The notes under the pieces were generated by a model. The model was not told where the DNA came from. It worked only from the letters and a program-made list of their open reading frames with translations, and did no database searches. A DNA stretch of 64,000 nt, from the NCBI RefSeq assembly GCF_019311235.1, contig NZ_JAHWDF010000002.1, forward strand, positions 1-64,000, given 5' to 3'. Both the position numbers and the translations under genes were made by a program. The stretch comes from Mesonia aestuariivivens. Its GTDB lineage: Bacteria > Bacteroidota > Bacteroidia > Flavobacteriales > Flavobacteriaceae. This document shows positions 28,434 to 37,075 of the stretch, in pieces; position 1 is the first letter of the stretch; every line of letters begins with the position of its first letter.

Positions 28434-29051
28434 TTAGATTTCTAATCGTTTAATTTCTTTGTAATTCTTTTTAAGCTTTCTTAAAAGAATACCGTAAAGT
28501 AGGGTGTAGATTCCCCATAAAATACCAATAAAAATAATTGTTACAATTAAACCTATTGCTATAGCTTTATTCCAATTGATACTAGTTCTTAAGCCTTCAA
28601 ATTTATTACTATAAAGAAGCGTAAAAATAAAAGCAATAAAAAATGTAATTCCTGAAGATGTTAAAACATAAATAATATAGTATTTAACTATTTTTCTAGT
28701 TTTTAAAATATTTTTCATTAATGCTGAAGCACTATCTGTAGTATTAATAGCTCTATATCTTTTGTAGAACATGAAGATAAAAAAACCTAAAACTATATAA
28801 TCAATAATATACATAATTATGTTAGCGGTTTTTAAATGTATATCTTCTATAATTTCCCAAAACCTTTGATCAGCTGTAAAAAAGTTAAGCAATACACCCA
28901 AAATTAATTCGGCAATGCTAATTAAGAAAATCCATTTTACAATTGAAGAAGATTTCTTTAGTAAAAGAGGGTAAATTTCTTTAGCTTTTATATGCGGAAG
29001 GTGAGCATCTTGCTTCTTCCAGTCTTTTTTTAATAAATCTAATTCATCCAT
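28434..29051 (-). CDS. membrane protein, probable partner of the ECF sigma factor
   Basis: 205 aa. A soluble N-terminal part (MDELDLLKKDWKKQDAHLPHI and on, residues 1-~38) is followed by four membrane helices in two pairs and a charged tail. The N-terminal LxxLKxxWKK pattern before membrane helices is common in Bacteroidota proteins encoded directly after ECF sigma genes and suggests an anti-sigma-like role. No zinc-binding anti-sigma motif is seen. It starts four bases after the sigma factor stop. Function inferred from context only. Confidence 0.7.
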   Translation of the reverse strand: MDELDLLKKDWKKQDAHLPHIKAKEIYPLLLKKSSSIVKWIFLISIAELILGVLLNFFTADQRFWEIIEDIHLKTANIIMYIIDYIVLGFFIFMFYKRYRAINTTDSASALMKNILKTRKIVKYYIIYVLTSSGITFFIAFIFTLLYSNKFEGLRTSINWNKAIAIGLIVTIIFIGILWGIYTLLYGILLRKLKKNYKEIKRLEI

Positions 29052-29055
29052 GGGC

Positions 29056-29580
29056 TTACGGATTTAAAATACTTTTTAGTTTCTTTTTAATTCTATTCAT
29101 CTTCACTCTTGCATTCACTTCTGTAATACCTAGCGTATCAGAGATTTCAGTATAATTTTTATCTTCTAAGTACAGAAACACCAAAGCTTTATCAATATCA
29201 TTCAATTGTTTAATGGCAGCATACATAACAGAGAGTTGTTTTTCTTCCGTATCATCATATTCTTGTGCTTTAATTTTGAAAGCTACATTTTCAAACTCTT
29301 GAGTTTTTACACTTCGTTTAGATTTTCTATATAAAGTAATGGCTGTATTTAATGCAACACGATACATCCAAGTACTAAATTTAGCATCACCTCTAAATTT
29401 GGGATAAGCTTTCCATAATTGTATGGTAATTTCTTGGAATAAGTCATTATGCGCATCTTGATCATTAGTATAAAGCCTACAAATTTTATGCACAATATTC
29501 TGGTTCTCTTCCAGCAATTGCACAAAAATATGTTCAGTTTTTTTACTCAAGACACGATGGTTTTTATTATAAGTATACAA
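29056..29580 (-). CDS. ECF-type RNA polymerase sigma factor
   Basis: 174 aa. It has sigma region 2 (HNDLFQEITIQLWKAYPKF, FSTWMYRVALNTAI) and region 4 with a helix-turn-helix (YLEDKNYTEISDTLGITEVNARVKMNRIKKKLK). No ATG is available at the 5' end: the frame opens with TTG at 29580, and a second TTG at 29550 is an equally good start nearer the conserved part. It forms a two-gene unit with the downstream membrane protein. Target promoters cannot be read from the sequence. Confidence 0.9.
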   Translation of the reverse strand: MYTYNKNHRVLSKKTEHIFVQLLEENQNIVHKICRLYTNDQDAHNDLFQEITIQLWKAYPKFRGDAKFSTWMYRVALNTAITLYRKSKRSVKTQEFENVAFKIKAQEYDDTEEKQLSVMYAAIKQLNDIDKALVFLYLEDKNYTEISDTLGITEVNARVKMNRIKKKLKSILNP

Positions 29581-29649
29581 GTTTACTTATTTGTTACAAT
29601 TTTTATAGAAATTATAACTATGCTAACATAATAATTGTTTAGCACACCT

Positions 29650-29657
29650 TAATTTTG
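29650..29657 (+). promoter_or_regulatory. -7 box upstream of the NADH dehydrogenase gene
   Basis: TAATTTTG fits the TANNTTTG -7 consensus, 20 bp before the ATG at 29677. The nearest TTG is only 12 bp upstream, so the -33 element is not ideal. Confidence 0.4.
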
Positions 29658-29676
29658 TTTTCAAAATATACCTACT

Positions 29677-30978
29677 ATGAATATTCCATCTTCAAAATTA
29701 CCAACAATTGCAATTATAGGTGGGGGATTTGCCGGCATGAATTTGGCAAAGAAACTCATTAAACTTCAAAAATTTCAAGTTGTTTTAATTGATAAAAGGA
29801 ATTACCACACTTTTCAACCTCTATTATATCAAGTTTCCACCTCTAGTTTAGAAGCAGATTCTATAGCCTATCCTTTAAGGAAAGTGATTACAAAAAAGAA
29901 AAATGCATTTTTTAGACTTGCAGATGTAACTTCTATCGATGCAGAACATCATACTATTTTTTCTGATATAGGTGAATTGGTTTATGACTATTTAGTAATT
30001 GCTACCGGATCTAAAACTAATTTCTTTGGTAATGAAAGTGTCGAAGAAAATTCGATGTGGATGAAGACGATTCCGCAAGCTTTAAATATTAGAAGTTTGA
30101 TTCTTGAAAATTTAGAACAGGCAGCCATCACTCAAGATAAAAAAGCAAGAAAAAGATTATTAAATTTTGTGATAGCTGGTGCCGGGCCTACAGGTGTAGA
30201 GCTAAGCGGAGCTATTGCAGAGGTTAGAAACAATATTATTCCTAGAGATTATCCAGATGTAGATATTTCTGAAATGAGAATTCACCTTCTTGAAGGACTA
30301 GATCGAGTTTTACCTCCCATGTCTGAAAAAGCATCTGAAAAGGCTGAGAAATTTTTAAAGAATTTAGGAGTAGAGGTTCATCTAAATACAATGGTAAAAG
30401 ATTATGATGGGCAATTGGTAAAAACGAATACCGAATTAGATTTTGAAACCGAAACTTTTATTTGGAGTGCAGGAGTTACCGGTTCACCCGTTAAAGGTTT
30501 AAATGCATCTGCAATTGTAGATAAAGCAAATAGATACCAAGTAAATGTATTTAATCAAATTGAAGGTTACGAAAATATTTTTGCTATTGGTGATATTGCA
30601 CTTATGCAAAGTGAGAATTATCCCAAAGGGCATCCTATGGTTGCTCAACCTGCAATTCAGCAAGGAAAGCACCTTGCTAAAAATTTAGAAAGAATTTTAA
30701 AAAAACAACAGCTAGAGCCATTTAATTATTTTGATAAAGGTACCATGGCAACTATAGGTAGAAATAAAGCTGTGGTAGATTTAAATAAATCTACTTTTGG
30801 TGGCTTTTTTGCTTGGTTTATCTGGATGTTTGTACACCTTTGGTTTTTAGTTGGGTTTAGAAATAGAATTATTACTTTTTTCAACTGGACCTATAACTAC
30901 ATCAATTTTGATAGAGCCTCAAGGTTAATTATAAGACCTTTTAAATTACATAAAGTAAAGCTAGAAGATAAAGAATAG
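29677..30978 (+). CDS. type II NADH:quinone oxidoreductase (NDH-2 family)
   Basis: 433-aa FAD-dependent, non-proton-pumping dehydrogenase of the respiratory chain, bound to the inner face of the membrane. FAD site: IAIIGGGFAGMNLAKKL (about residues 11-27). NAD(P)H site: FVIAGAGPTGVELSGAIAE (about 165-183). The C-terminal flavin motif is NIFAIGDIAL. The hydrophobic C-terminal segment (FGGFFAWFIWMFVHLWFLVG, residues ~367-386) would anchor it to the membrane, as in other NDH-2 enzymes. It is a single gene. Confidence 0.92.
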   Translation: MNIPSSKLPTIAIIGGGFAGMNLAKKLIKLQKFQVVLIDKRNYHTFQPLLYQVSTSSLEADSIAYPLRKVITKKKNAFFRLADVTSIDAEHHTIFSDIGELVYDYLVIATGSKTNFFGNESVEENSMWMKTIPQALNIRSLILENLEQAAITQDKKARKRLLNFVIAGAGPTGVELSGAIAEVRNNIIPRDYPDVDISEMRIHLLEGLDRVLPPMSEKASEKAEKFLKNLGVEVHLNTMVKDYDGQLVKTNTELDFETETFIWSAGVTGSPVKGLNASAIVDKANRYQVNVFNQIEGYENIFAIGDIALMQSENYPKGHPMVAQPAIQQGKHLAKNLERILKKQQLEPFNYFDKGTMATIGRNKAVVDLNKSTFGGFFAWFIWMFVHLWFLVGFRNRIITFFNWTYNYINFDRASRLIIRPFKLHKVKLEDKE

Positions 30979-30979
30979 T

Positions 30980-31168
30980 CTACTTATTACTTTCCATATT
31001 AACTCCAATAGGATTAAAAAAAGAAAAAGCAAAGGTGAAAATACCTAAAACTATTAAAATATAGGCTTTATAATTTTCGAAAACATTTAGGTTTTCAAAG
31101 TTTAAATAAGAAATCCCTATTGCCAAAAAAACAATAGCAATTATCGATATAATTTTTATTTTTTTCAT
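30980..31168 (-). CDS. small two-helix membrane protein
   Basis: 62 aa, starting MKKIKIISIIAIVFLAIGIS, with two membrane helices (residues ~5-22 and ~34-52) and short polar ends. No family is recognised. The codon pattern and the convergent, non-overlapping fit with the NADH dehydrogenase gene (one base between stops) support a real gene. Function unknown. Confidence 0.6.
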   Translation of the reverse strand: MKKIKIISIIAIVFLAIGISYLNFENLNVFENYKAYILIVLGIFTFAFSFFNPIGVNMESNK

Positions 31169-31394
31169 GGCAATAGGTTTTGAGTTAGTGTATTTATAAA
31201 AATAATACTTTTTATTTTATAATTTAAAATTGTATTAAATTTTTTACGTAAAAATTTAGAAGTTAGTGCTTTATAGAGATATTATTTTGATTTATAAAAT
31301 TTCAAATAAACTTTAAAGCATACTATTTTATTTTAATCATAAGATTTTACGAATAATCAGCTTTTTATTTTTTAATAGCTTACTTCTTTTTAAA

Positions 31395-31449
31395 TTATTT
31401 AGATTTATTACAAATAAATATATTTTTTATTTGTAATAAATCTAAATAA
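31395..31449. promoter_or_regulatory. 24-bp perfect palindrome over the TonB-receptor promoter
   Basis: Left arm 31395-31418 (beginning TTATTTAGATTTATTACAAA) and right arm 31426-31449 are perfect reverse complements, with a 7-base centre. Each arm is itself an imperfect palindrome with TTATTT/AAATAA ends. The right arm contains the TTG (31431-31433) of the promoter -33 element. This is the expected geometry for repression by a dimeric metal- or ligand-responsive regulator bound at two adjacent sites. A Fur- or DtxR-like regulator is a guess. Confidence 0.7.
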
Positions 31450-31460
31450 GTATATATTTG
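31431..31460 (+). promoter_or_regulatory. consensus Bacteroidota promoter of the TonB-receptor locus
   Basis: TTG (31431-31433), 19 bases, then TATATTTG (31453-31460) is an exact TTG-N19-TANNTTTG promoter. The ATG at 31481 is 20 bp downstream, giving a leader of only about 14 bases. Confidence 0.8.
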
Positions 31461-31480
31461 CAGCCGCAAAACCCCAACTC

Positions 31481-34141
31481 ATGCGATTTATTATTATTGT
31501 TCTATTACTTTGCAGTTGTTCTTCGTACGGACAAAAATTATTTACTGGTCAAGTAATAAGTGATGAAAATAATCAAGTTTTAGAAGGCGTGGTTGTTACA
31601 GAAACTAAAAGTAATTCATGGACAATTACAAATACAAAAGGATATTTTTCAATAAAAATTACTGATCTTAAAAATTTTGAATTGAATTTTAAGATTTTAG
31701 GTAAAAAAGAAGAAGAATTAACTTACGAAGATATCGAAGATTTAGATAGTATTGTAACAATTCGACTAAAAGATGAGAACATTAAGTTAGATGATGTTAC
31801 CGTCACCGCAGTACCTAAAAGAAGCAAAGTAGGTTCTGCTTTGGTTTTAGACGATTACGCCGTTAATCAACTCCAATCGTTTAGTTTATCTGATATTTTA
31901 CAGCAATTACCAGGGCAAAAAATACAACCCCCTGATTTTACAAAAACAAAAATTCTTAATTTAAGAACAGCAGGAGTTAGTAACACTAATGCTTTTGGAA
32001 TTGCGTATATGATTGATGGTCTGCAAATTTCTAATGATGAAAATATGCAAACTTATGACGGGGGCAGCAATAATGGGCTAACTAGTTTAGATAATCCTTC
32101 TAATGGATTAGATCTAAACACCATACCGGCTTCTAATATTGAAAAAATAGAAGTAATAGCCGGAATACCGGATGCGGAATATGGTAATTTAACCACAGGC
32201 TTAATTAAAATAGATAGAAAAGCAGGGCTAAGTCCTTATCGTGTGCGGGCTAGTTTGCGACAAGGGACTACTCAGGTAAGTTTAGATAAAGGGTATAATC
32301 TAGGACAGAAAGCAGGGAATTTAAGTTTTTCTATTAATTATCTAAATGCTAATAATAATCCTACCGATCAATTGAATAACTATGATCGGTTAACGGCCTC
32401 TGCAATTTGGACAGTAAATTCTAAAGATAAAAAATTACGCAATTCTTTTTCTTTAAATTTTCACGATAACCTAAATGATGTTTCGTACGATAAAGAGAAT
32501 GAATCAGGAAAAAGAGAAGCTAAATTTAAAAAAGATAAAGGAATTCGACTCAGTAACCGTTTGTTTTGGAATGCGAATACAGCTATAGTCGATAATATTG
32601 AATTTAATACTGGATTTTCTTATGCTAAACAACATTCTTACAAACAATTTTTTATAAATAACGGAGGGCAGGTAATTCCTACAGCGATGGAAACCAATTT
32701 GTATACTGGTAATTATACTCCTGTTTCTTACTTGTCTGTAAAAGAAGTTTTTGGTCAACCGCTAAATTTAAATACTAAAGTATCTATTAGGAAATCTTTT
32801 AGTAACAAAAGATTAAACCATAATTTATCAGTTGGTTTTAATTTTAGTTATAGCGACAATAAAGGAAGAGGACCAGGTTTTGATCCCGACGAAGCTTATT
32901 CTAATCTTACTATTGAAAATGGAGGTACTGGAGATGTAGGTTTTAGACCTACTTCGTATAGAAATTTAGTGACTCCACGGAAGAATTATGGGATTTATTT
33001 TCAAGATAATAGCACCTATACTTTTGCCAATGGGCACGATTTATTTGCAAATATCGGGGTACGCTATGATAATCAAAACGGATTCTCAAGTGTTAGCCCG
33101 CGTATAAATTTTGGTTACGAATTATCTAGAAAATGGAGTATACGAGGCGGTGTAGGTTTTGCTTCTAAAGCACCCTCACTTTCACAAATTTTCCCAAGCG
33201 ATAAATACTACGATTATTTAATTCGAGATATCCGTACCAATGATTATGCCTTTAACTTAGTACAAACCTATAAAATAGCGATTGATAAATTAGATTTAGA
33301 ACCTTCCAAAATTTGGAAGTATGAGCTAGGTACCAATTATAATGCTAATTTCGCTAATTTTAGTCTAACCGCTTATTATAATAGAACTTTTGATGGAATT
33401 GTTGGGGTTAAACAATTAGTGAATTTTGACTATCCTGAAGTCAAATTTACGTATCCAGAAGACAATTCAGCTCCAGATTATCAAGTAATGGACTATTCTA
33501 ATCGGGTAGAAACCTATAGTTTACCACAAAATTCTCAAAAAACGATTGATGCCGGGTTAGAGTTTTTTGCAACCTTCAAGAAAATTGAAGCGATAAATAC
33601 CTCGTTTAGTTTTTCTGGCAGATATGTATATACTGAAAATAACTCTTTTAACGAGTTTATCACGTCTAATTCAGACCAAGCAAATACCGATGTTCCTTAT
33701 GGCGTTTTTAAAAGCTTTCCATCTAAATCAGATGATTTAAAATTTAGAGGAACAGCAAGTTACCATTTATCTGAATTAGGGTTATTAATTTCGCTAACGG
33801 CAGAACAGTTTACTCGAAAAACCACTTATGCTACAATAGAATCAATATATCCGTTTGCTTATATAAATGGGAATGGAGATCGTATTCCTATAATACAAGC
33901 GAATCGAGATAATCAAGAGTTTGAAGGTTTACTTCAAAACCCATCAAATTCACGTGATATAGTAAAACATCTTTATCACAATTTTCATTTAAGACTTACA
34001 AAAGAATTTGAAAACAATTTAAGTCTGTCGATGTATGTTACCAACTTTTTAAATCATCAACCAATGGTCAAAAACGGTAATAGTGAATTGATTGAAAATT
34101 CCTCCATAAGTTTTGGCGCACAAATTAATTATCAATTTTAA
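31481..34141 (+). CDS. TonB-dependent outer-membrane receptor
   Basis: 886 aa. A signal peptide (MRFIIIVLLLCSCSSYG) is followed by a carboxypeptidase-regulatory-like beta domain (residues ~20-105, GQVISDENNQVLEGVVV), a TonB box (LDDVTVTAV, ~110-118), the plug (~120-255) and a 22-strand barrel with an aromatic C-terminal end (INYQF). There is no SusD partner, so glycan uptake is unlikely. The neighbours (DUF4876 lipoprotein, DUF6850 barrel, cytochrome c peroxidase) and the operator suggest import of a metal complex or haem-like cofactor. It is the first gene of a four-gene operon. Confidence 0.92.
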   Translation: MRFIIIVLLLCSCSSYGQKLFTGQVISDENNQVLEGVVVTETKSNSWTITNTKGYFSIKITDLKNFELNFKILGKKEEELTYEDIEDLDSIVTIRLKDENIKLDDVTVTAVPKRSKVGSALVLDDYAVNQLQSFSLSDILQQLPGQKIQPPDFTKTKILNLRTAGVSNTNAFGIAYMIDGLQISNDENMQTYDGGSNNGLTSLDNPSNGLDLNTIPASNIEKIEVIAGIPDAEYGNLTTGLIKIDRKAGLSPYRVRASLRQGTTQVSLDKGYNLGQKAGNLSFSINYLNANNNPTDQLNNYDRLTASAIWTVNSKDKKLRNSFSLNFHDNLNDVSYDKENESGKREAKFKKDKGIRLSNRLFWNANTAIVDNIEFNTGFSYAKQHSYKQFFINNGGQVIPTAMETNLYTGNYTPVSYLSVKEVFGQPLNLNTKVSIRKSFSNKRLNHNLSVGFNFSYSDNKGRGPGFDPDEAYSNLTIENGGTGDVGFRPTSYRNLVTPRKNYGIYFQDNSTYTFANGHDLFANIGVRYDNQNGFSSVSPRINFGYELSRKWSIRGGVGFASKAPSLSQIFPSDKYYDYLIRDIRTNDYAFNLVQTYKIAIDKLDLEPSKIWKYELGTNYNANFANFSLTAYYNRTFDGIVGVKQLVNFDYPEVKFTYPEDNSAPDYQVMDYSNRVETYSLPQNSQKTIDAGLEFFATFKKIEAINTSFSFSGRYVYTENNSFNEFITSNSDQANTDVPYGVFKSFPSKSDDLKFRGTASYHLSELGLLISLTAEQFTRKTTYATIESIYPFAYINGNGDRIPIIQANRDNQEFEGLLQNPSNSRDIVKHLYHNFHLRLTKEFENNLSLSMYVTNFLNHQPMVKNGNSELIENSSISFGAQINYQF

Positions 34142-34151
34142 TATATAGTTT

Positions 34152-35480
34152 ATGAAAAAGTGTTATGTCTTAGGCTTAATAAGCCTACTATTTTTATCGT
34201 GTAGTGACGACGACAATTTCCTGTCGGTAGTTTCTCATCAAATTACAGTAGATCTTGGAGAAGATGAAGAAAATAAGCCAGCCGAAGAAGCTACAATTAG
34301 TTTAGAGAATATAGAAGATGGTAAAACATACACTAGTATTACAGATGCTTCAGGAAATGCAAGTATAGAAGTAGTTCCTGGTACCTATAACGTAAATGTC
34401 TCTAAAAAATTTACAGCTGAAGAATATAAAGCATTTTCAGGAAAAGAAACCAATAGTGAGATTATATTTAATGGTAGTTTATCTAATGTAAGTATTTCAG
34501 AAGCAAACACCACTACTGAAATTTCTTTAGTAACGGGGCAAATTGGAGATTTGGTATTTAAGCAAATTTATTTTTCAGGATCTGATGTAACAAGAGGAGC
34601 CATTTACCGCGATCAGTTTGTAGAAATACATAATAATTCTAACAAAACCATTTATTTAGATGGCTTGTATTTTGCTCAGGTAAAAGGACAAAATAGTATT
34701 AGTTCTACCATTAGAGATTATAACTTGCCTAATGGACAGTACGATTGGAGCCAATCTATTAACCAACAAGACCCAGAAAATGCGAACACTGCTTATGTAT
34801 ATGCCGAAGAAGTGCTTCAAATTCCAGGAAGTGGAGAAGAGTATCCATTACTATCAGGTAAAAGTGTTATTATAGCTGCCACTGCTATAAACCATAAATC
34901 TCCCTTAGGTGATGAGGTAGATGGTGTAGAAGATCCATCATTAACGGTAGATTTAAGTCAGGCACCTTTCGAGGCCTATTACCAAGATTATTTTGCTTCA
35001 AGTGGTTCAAATGGTCTTAGTTCTGATATCGATAATCCAAATTCAACAAATTTGAATATCCTCTTTAAAACCTTTAAGGGTAAAGATTTAATATTAGATG
35101 CCAATGGTCGTGAAGCTTTAGTAATCTTTAGAACAACAGAAGAGCAATACCAAGCAATTAATACCGTACCATTACCATCAATCAACGATGATAATTTTAG
35201 TGATGATACATCAACATATATGCAAGTACCTGTACAATATGTTTTAGACGGAGTTGAATTACAAAATACAAATACAGCTAAGCCAAAACCACCAAGATTA
35301 CCAAATAGTGTAGATGCAGGAGAAATTGCAACAATTAGCGGAAGATATTCCTCAGAATCTGTAATTCGTAAAGTACAATCTGAAAAAGATGGAAAAGTAT
35401 TTTATCAAGATACGAATAATAGTAGCAACGATTTTGAAGTATCAAATAAACCAATTGTAGAAATTACAACTACTTTTTAA
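34152..35480 (+). CDS. DUF4876 surface lipoprotein
   Basis: 442 aa with a lipoprotein signal (LLFLSCSDDDN, Cys about residue 17). The acidic residues after the Cys resemble the surface-export signal of Bacteroidota lipoproteins. A small beta domain (about 25-125) is followed by the larger DUF4876 domain (IYFSGSDVTRGAIYRDQF; EIHNNSNKTIYLDGLYF). It probably works at the cell surface with the TonB receptor as a ligand-binding partner; that role is inferred from the operon. It starts 10 bp after the receptor stop and directly abuts the next gene. Confidence 0.85.
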   Translation: MKKCYVLGLISLLFLSCSDDDNFLSVVSHQITVDLGEDEENKPAEEATISLENIEDGKTYTSITDASGNASIEVVPGTYNVNVSKKFTAEEYKAFSGKETNSEIIFNGSLSNVSISEANTTTEISLVTGQIGDLVFKQIYFSGSDVTRGAIYRDQFVEIHNNSNKTIYLDGLYFAQVKGQNSISSTIRDYNLPNGQYDWSQSINQQDPENANTAYVYAEEVLQIPGSGEEYPLLSGKSVIIAATAINHKSPLGDEVDGVEDPSLTVDLSQAPFEAYYQDYFASSGSNGLSSDIDNPNSTNLNILFKTFKGKDLILDANGREALVIFRTTEEQYQAINTVPLPSINDDNFSDDTSTYMQVPVQYVLDGVELQNTNTAKPKPPRLPNSVDAGEIATISGRYSSESVIRKVQSEKDGKVFYQDTNNSSNDFEVSNKPIVEITTTF

Positions 35481-37073
35481 ATGAAACGGTATCGTTTTTT
35501 ACTTTTATGTATAGCAATATGTTGTGTAAATCTAGGAACGCTTAGCGCTCAAGAATTTACACCAGCAGGAAATACTTTTTTTACAGATATTATATCTGCT
35601 GAAAGAGTTAATCCATTTAATTACTTGTATTTACCAGTAAAAAACTATACTGAAACAGGATTGTTTTATACTGCTGAAGGAGGGGATTTTAAAGATACTA
35701 GAATCCCTTCCCAAATGCAGGATTTTGGATTACAAACCAATGGGATTTATCAAAATGAAAACGGAATTTTATTTTATGGAGATTTATCGATTACTAAATC
35801 ATACTATAAAAACTTAAAATGGAACTTAAGTTATCAGCTTCCGGAAAACGGACTTATGGAAGATCCGCATTATTTTGGAGTCGCCAGACCCGGTAATTGG
35901 AGTAATCAAGATTACAATATTAATGGCGGAATTTTATTTCCTATAAATGATAAATGGAATGCTTTAGCTGAAGTAAATTACCATCTTTTCAATAAATATA
36001 GAAACGATAGAGATCCTCGTGATCAAATAACCTTTAACGAACTTGCATTTCATGCAGGGCTTAATTATCAAATTACTCCATCTCAATATGTAAGTTTACA
36101 GGGAAAATACGGAGCCACCGATATTACTAATAAAACTAATTTTACGGTAGGTAGTAACGATTCACCTAAAAATTATCAGCAAGCTGTTAAATGGTTAGTT
36201 GGTTATGGCTCGTTTAACAATCCGTTTTGGGAGTCTACTATGCGTAATTATCACCAGATAGGTGTTTCAGTTGGCTATACCCTTAAAAATGAAATTTATA
36301 ATATAAATATAGATGTTAGCTATCTTCAAAAAAAACAAGACACTTATAAGAAGAATAACGTAGTTAATAAACATAACGAAAAAGAATTTTTTGCAGAATA
36401 CGAGCCTAAAACATATTCTTTAGATGCTTTACTACTAAAAAAACAAAACGAAAATAGCCATTTAAAACTTCAGTTTTCAGGATTGCATACCAAAGCAGGT
36501 AACACACTTACAAATAAAGGAGGACAATCTTATTCAGCTTCGGTTACAGAAGCCAACTTGCTTTTTGGGTATTTAAAAACACAACAAGAAAAATCTATTA
36601 CCGATCTAGGTTTAGGCCTAGGATTTACAAATTCTAAACAACAAGATGTTTTAGAACAATCTCGTTTAGAGTTTTCGTTTTTAAAGCCAAAAATTTATGC
36701 GATGAAGCGTTATAAAATAAGTCCTAATCTAGATTTTTTACCTAAAGTAAGTGGGCAAGTAAATATTTCTCTAAACCATCAATTTAATTACCCGAATGCC
36801 TCTTATTTCAATTCTATTGAAGATAAAGATTTTTTCGGTTTAACACAAAAGCTTTTTTATGAGGAAGTGACCCTTCCCAATAGTGAATTATTTTCAGCTT
36901 CAAATTGGCAAAGTACTATAGATTTAGGCGTAAACTTAAAATCAATTCAAAATCTAGATACCTATTTCAATATTTCAGGTACTTATAACCAAACGTTTAA
37001 TCAGTTACAATATTTTGAAAAATCTACTCCAAATAGATGGATTTTTTCAGCGAGTTTAAAAGTATATTACTAA
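35481..37073 (+). CDS. DUF6850 family outer-membrane beta-barrel protein
   Basis: 530 aa. Signal peptide (to about residue 24, LSAQ), then a start typical of the family (NPFNYLYLPVKNYTETGLFY) and a series of amphipathic strands rich in Tyr, Asn and Gly, ending in an aromatic strand (FSASLKVYY). It is likely a non-TonB outer-membrane barrel acting with the receptor and the DUF4876 lipoprotein. It starts immediately after the lipoprotein stop. The biochemical role is unknown. Confidence 0.82.
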   Translation: MKRYRFLLLCIAICCVNLGTLSAQEFTPAGNTFFTDIISAERVNPFNYLYLPVKNYTETGLFYTAEGGDFKDTRIPSQMQDFGLQTNGIYQNENGILFYGDLSITKSYYKNLKWNLSYQLPENGLMEDPHYFGVARPGNWSNQDYNINGGILFPINDKWNALAEVNYHLFNKYRNDRDPRDQITFNELAFHAGLNYQITPSQYVSLQGKYGATDITNKTNFTVGSNDSPKNYQQAVKWLVGYGSFNNPFWESTMRNYHQIGVSVGYTLKNEIYNINIDVSYLQKKQDTYKKNNVVNKHNEKEFFAEYEPKTYSLDALLLKKQNENSHLKLQFSGLHTKAGNTLTNKGGQSYSASVTEANLLFGYLKTQQEKSITDLGLGLGFTNSKQQDVLEQSRLEFSFLKPKIYAMKRYKISPNLDFLPKVSGQVNISLNHQFNYPNASYFNSIEDKDFFGLTQKLFYEEVTLPNSELFSASNWQSTIDLGVNLKSIQNLDTYFNISGTYNQTFNQLQYFEKSTPNRWIFSASLKVYY

Positions 37074-37075
37074 GC

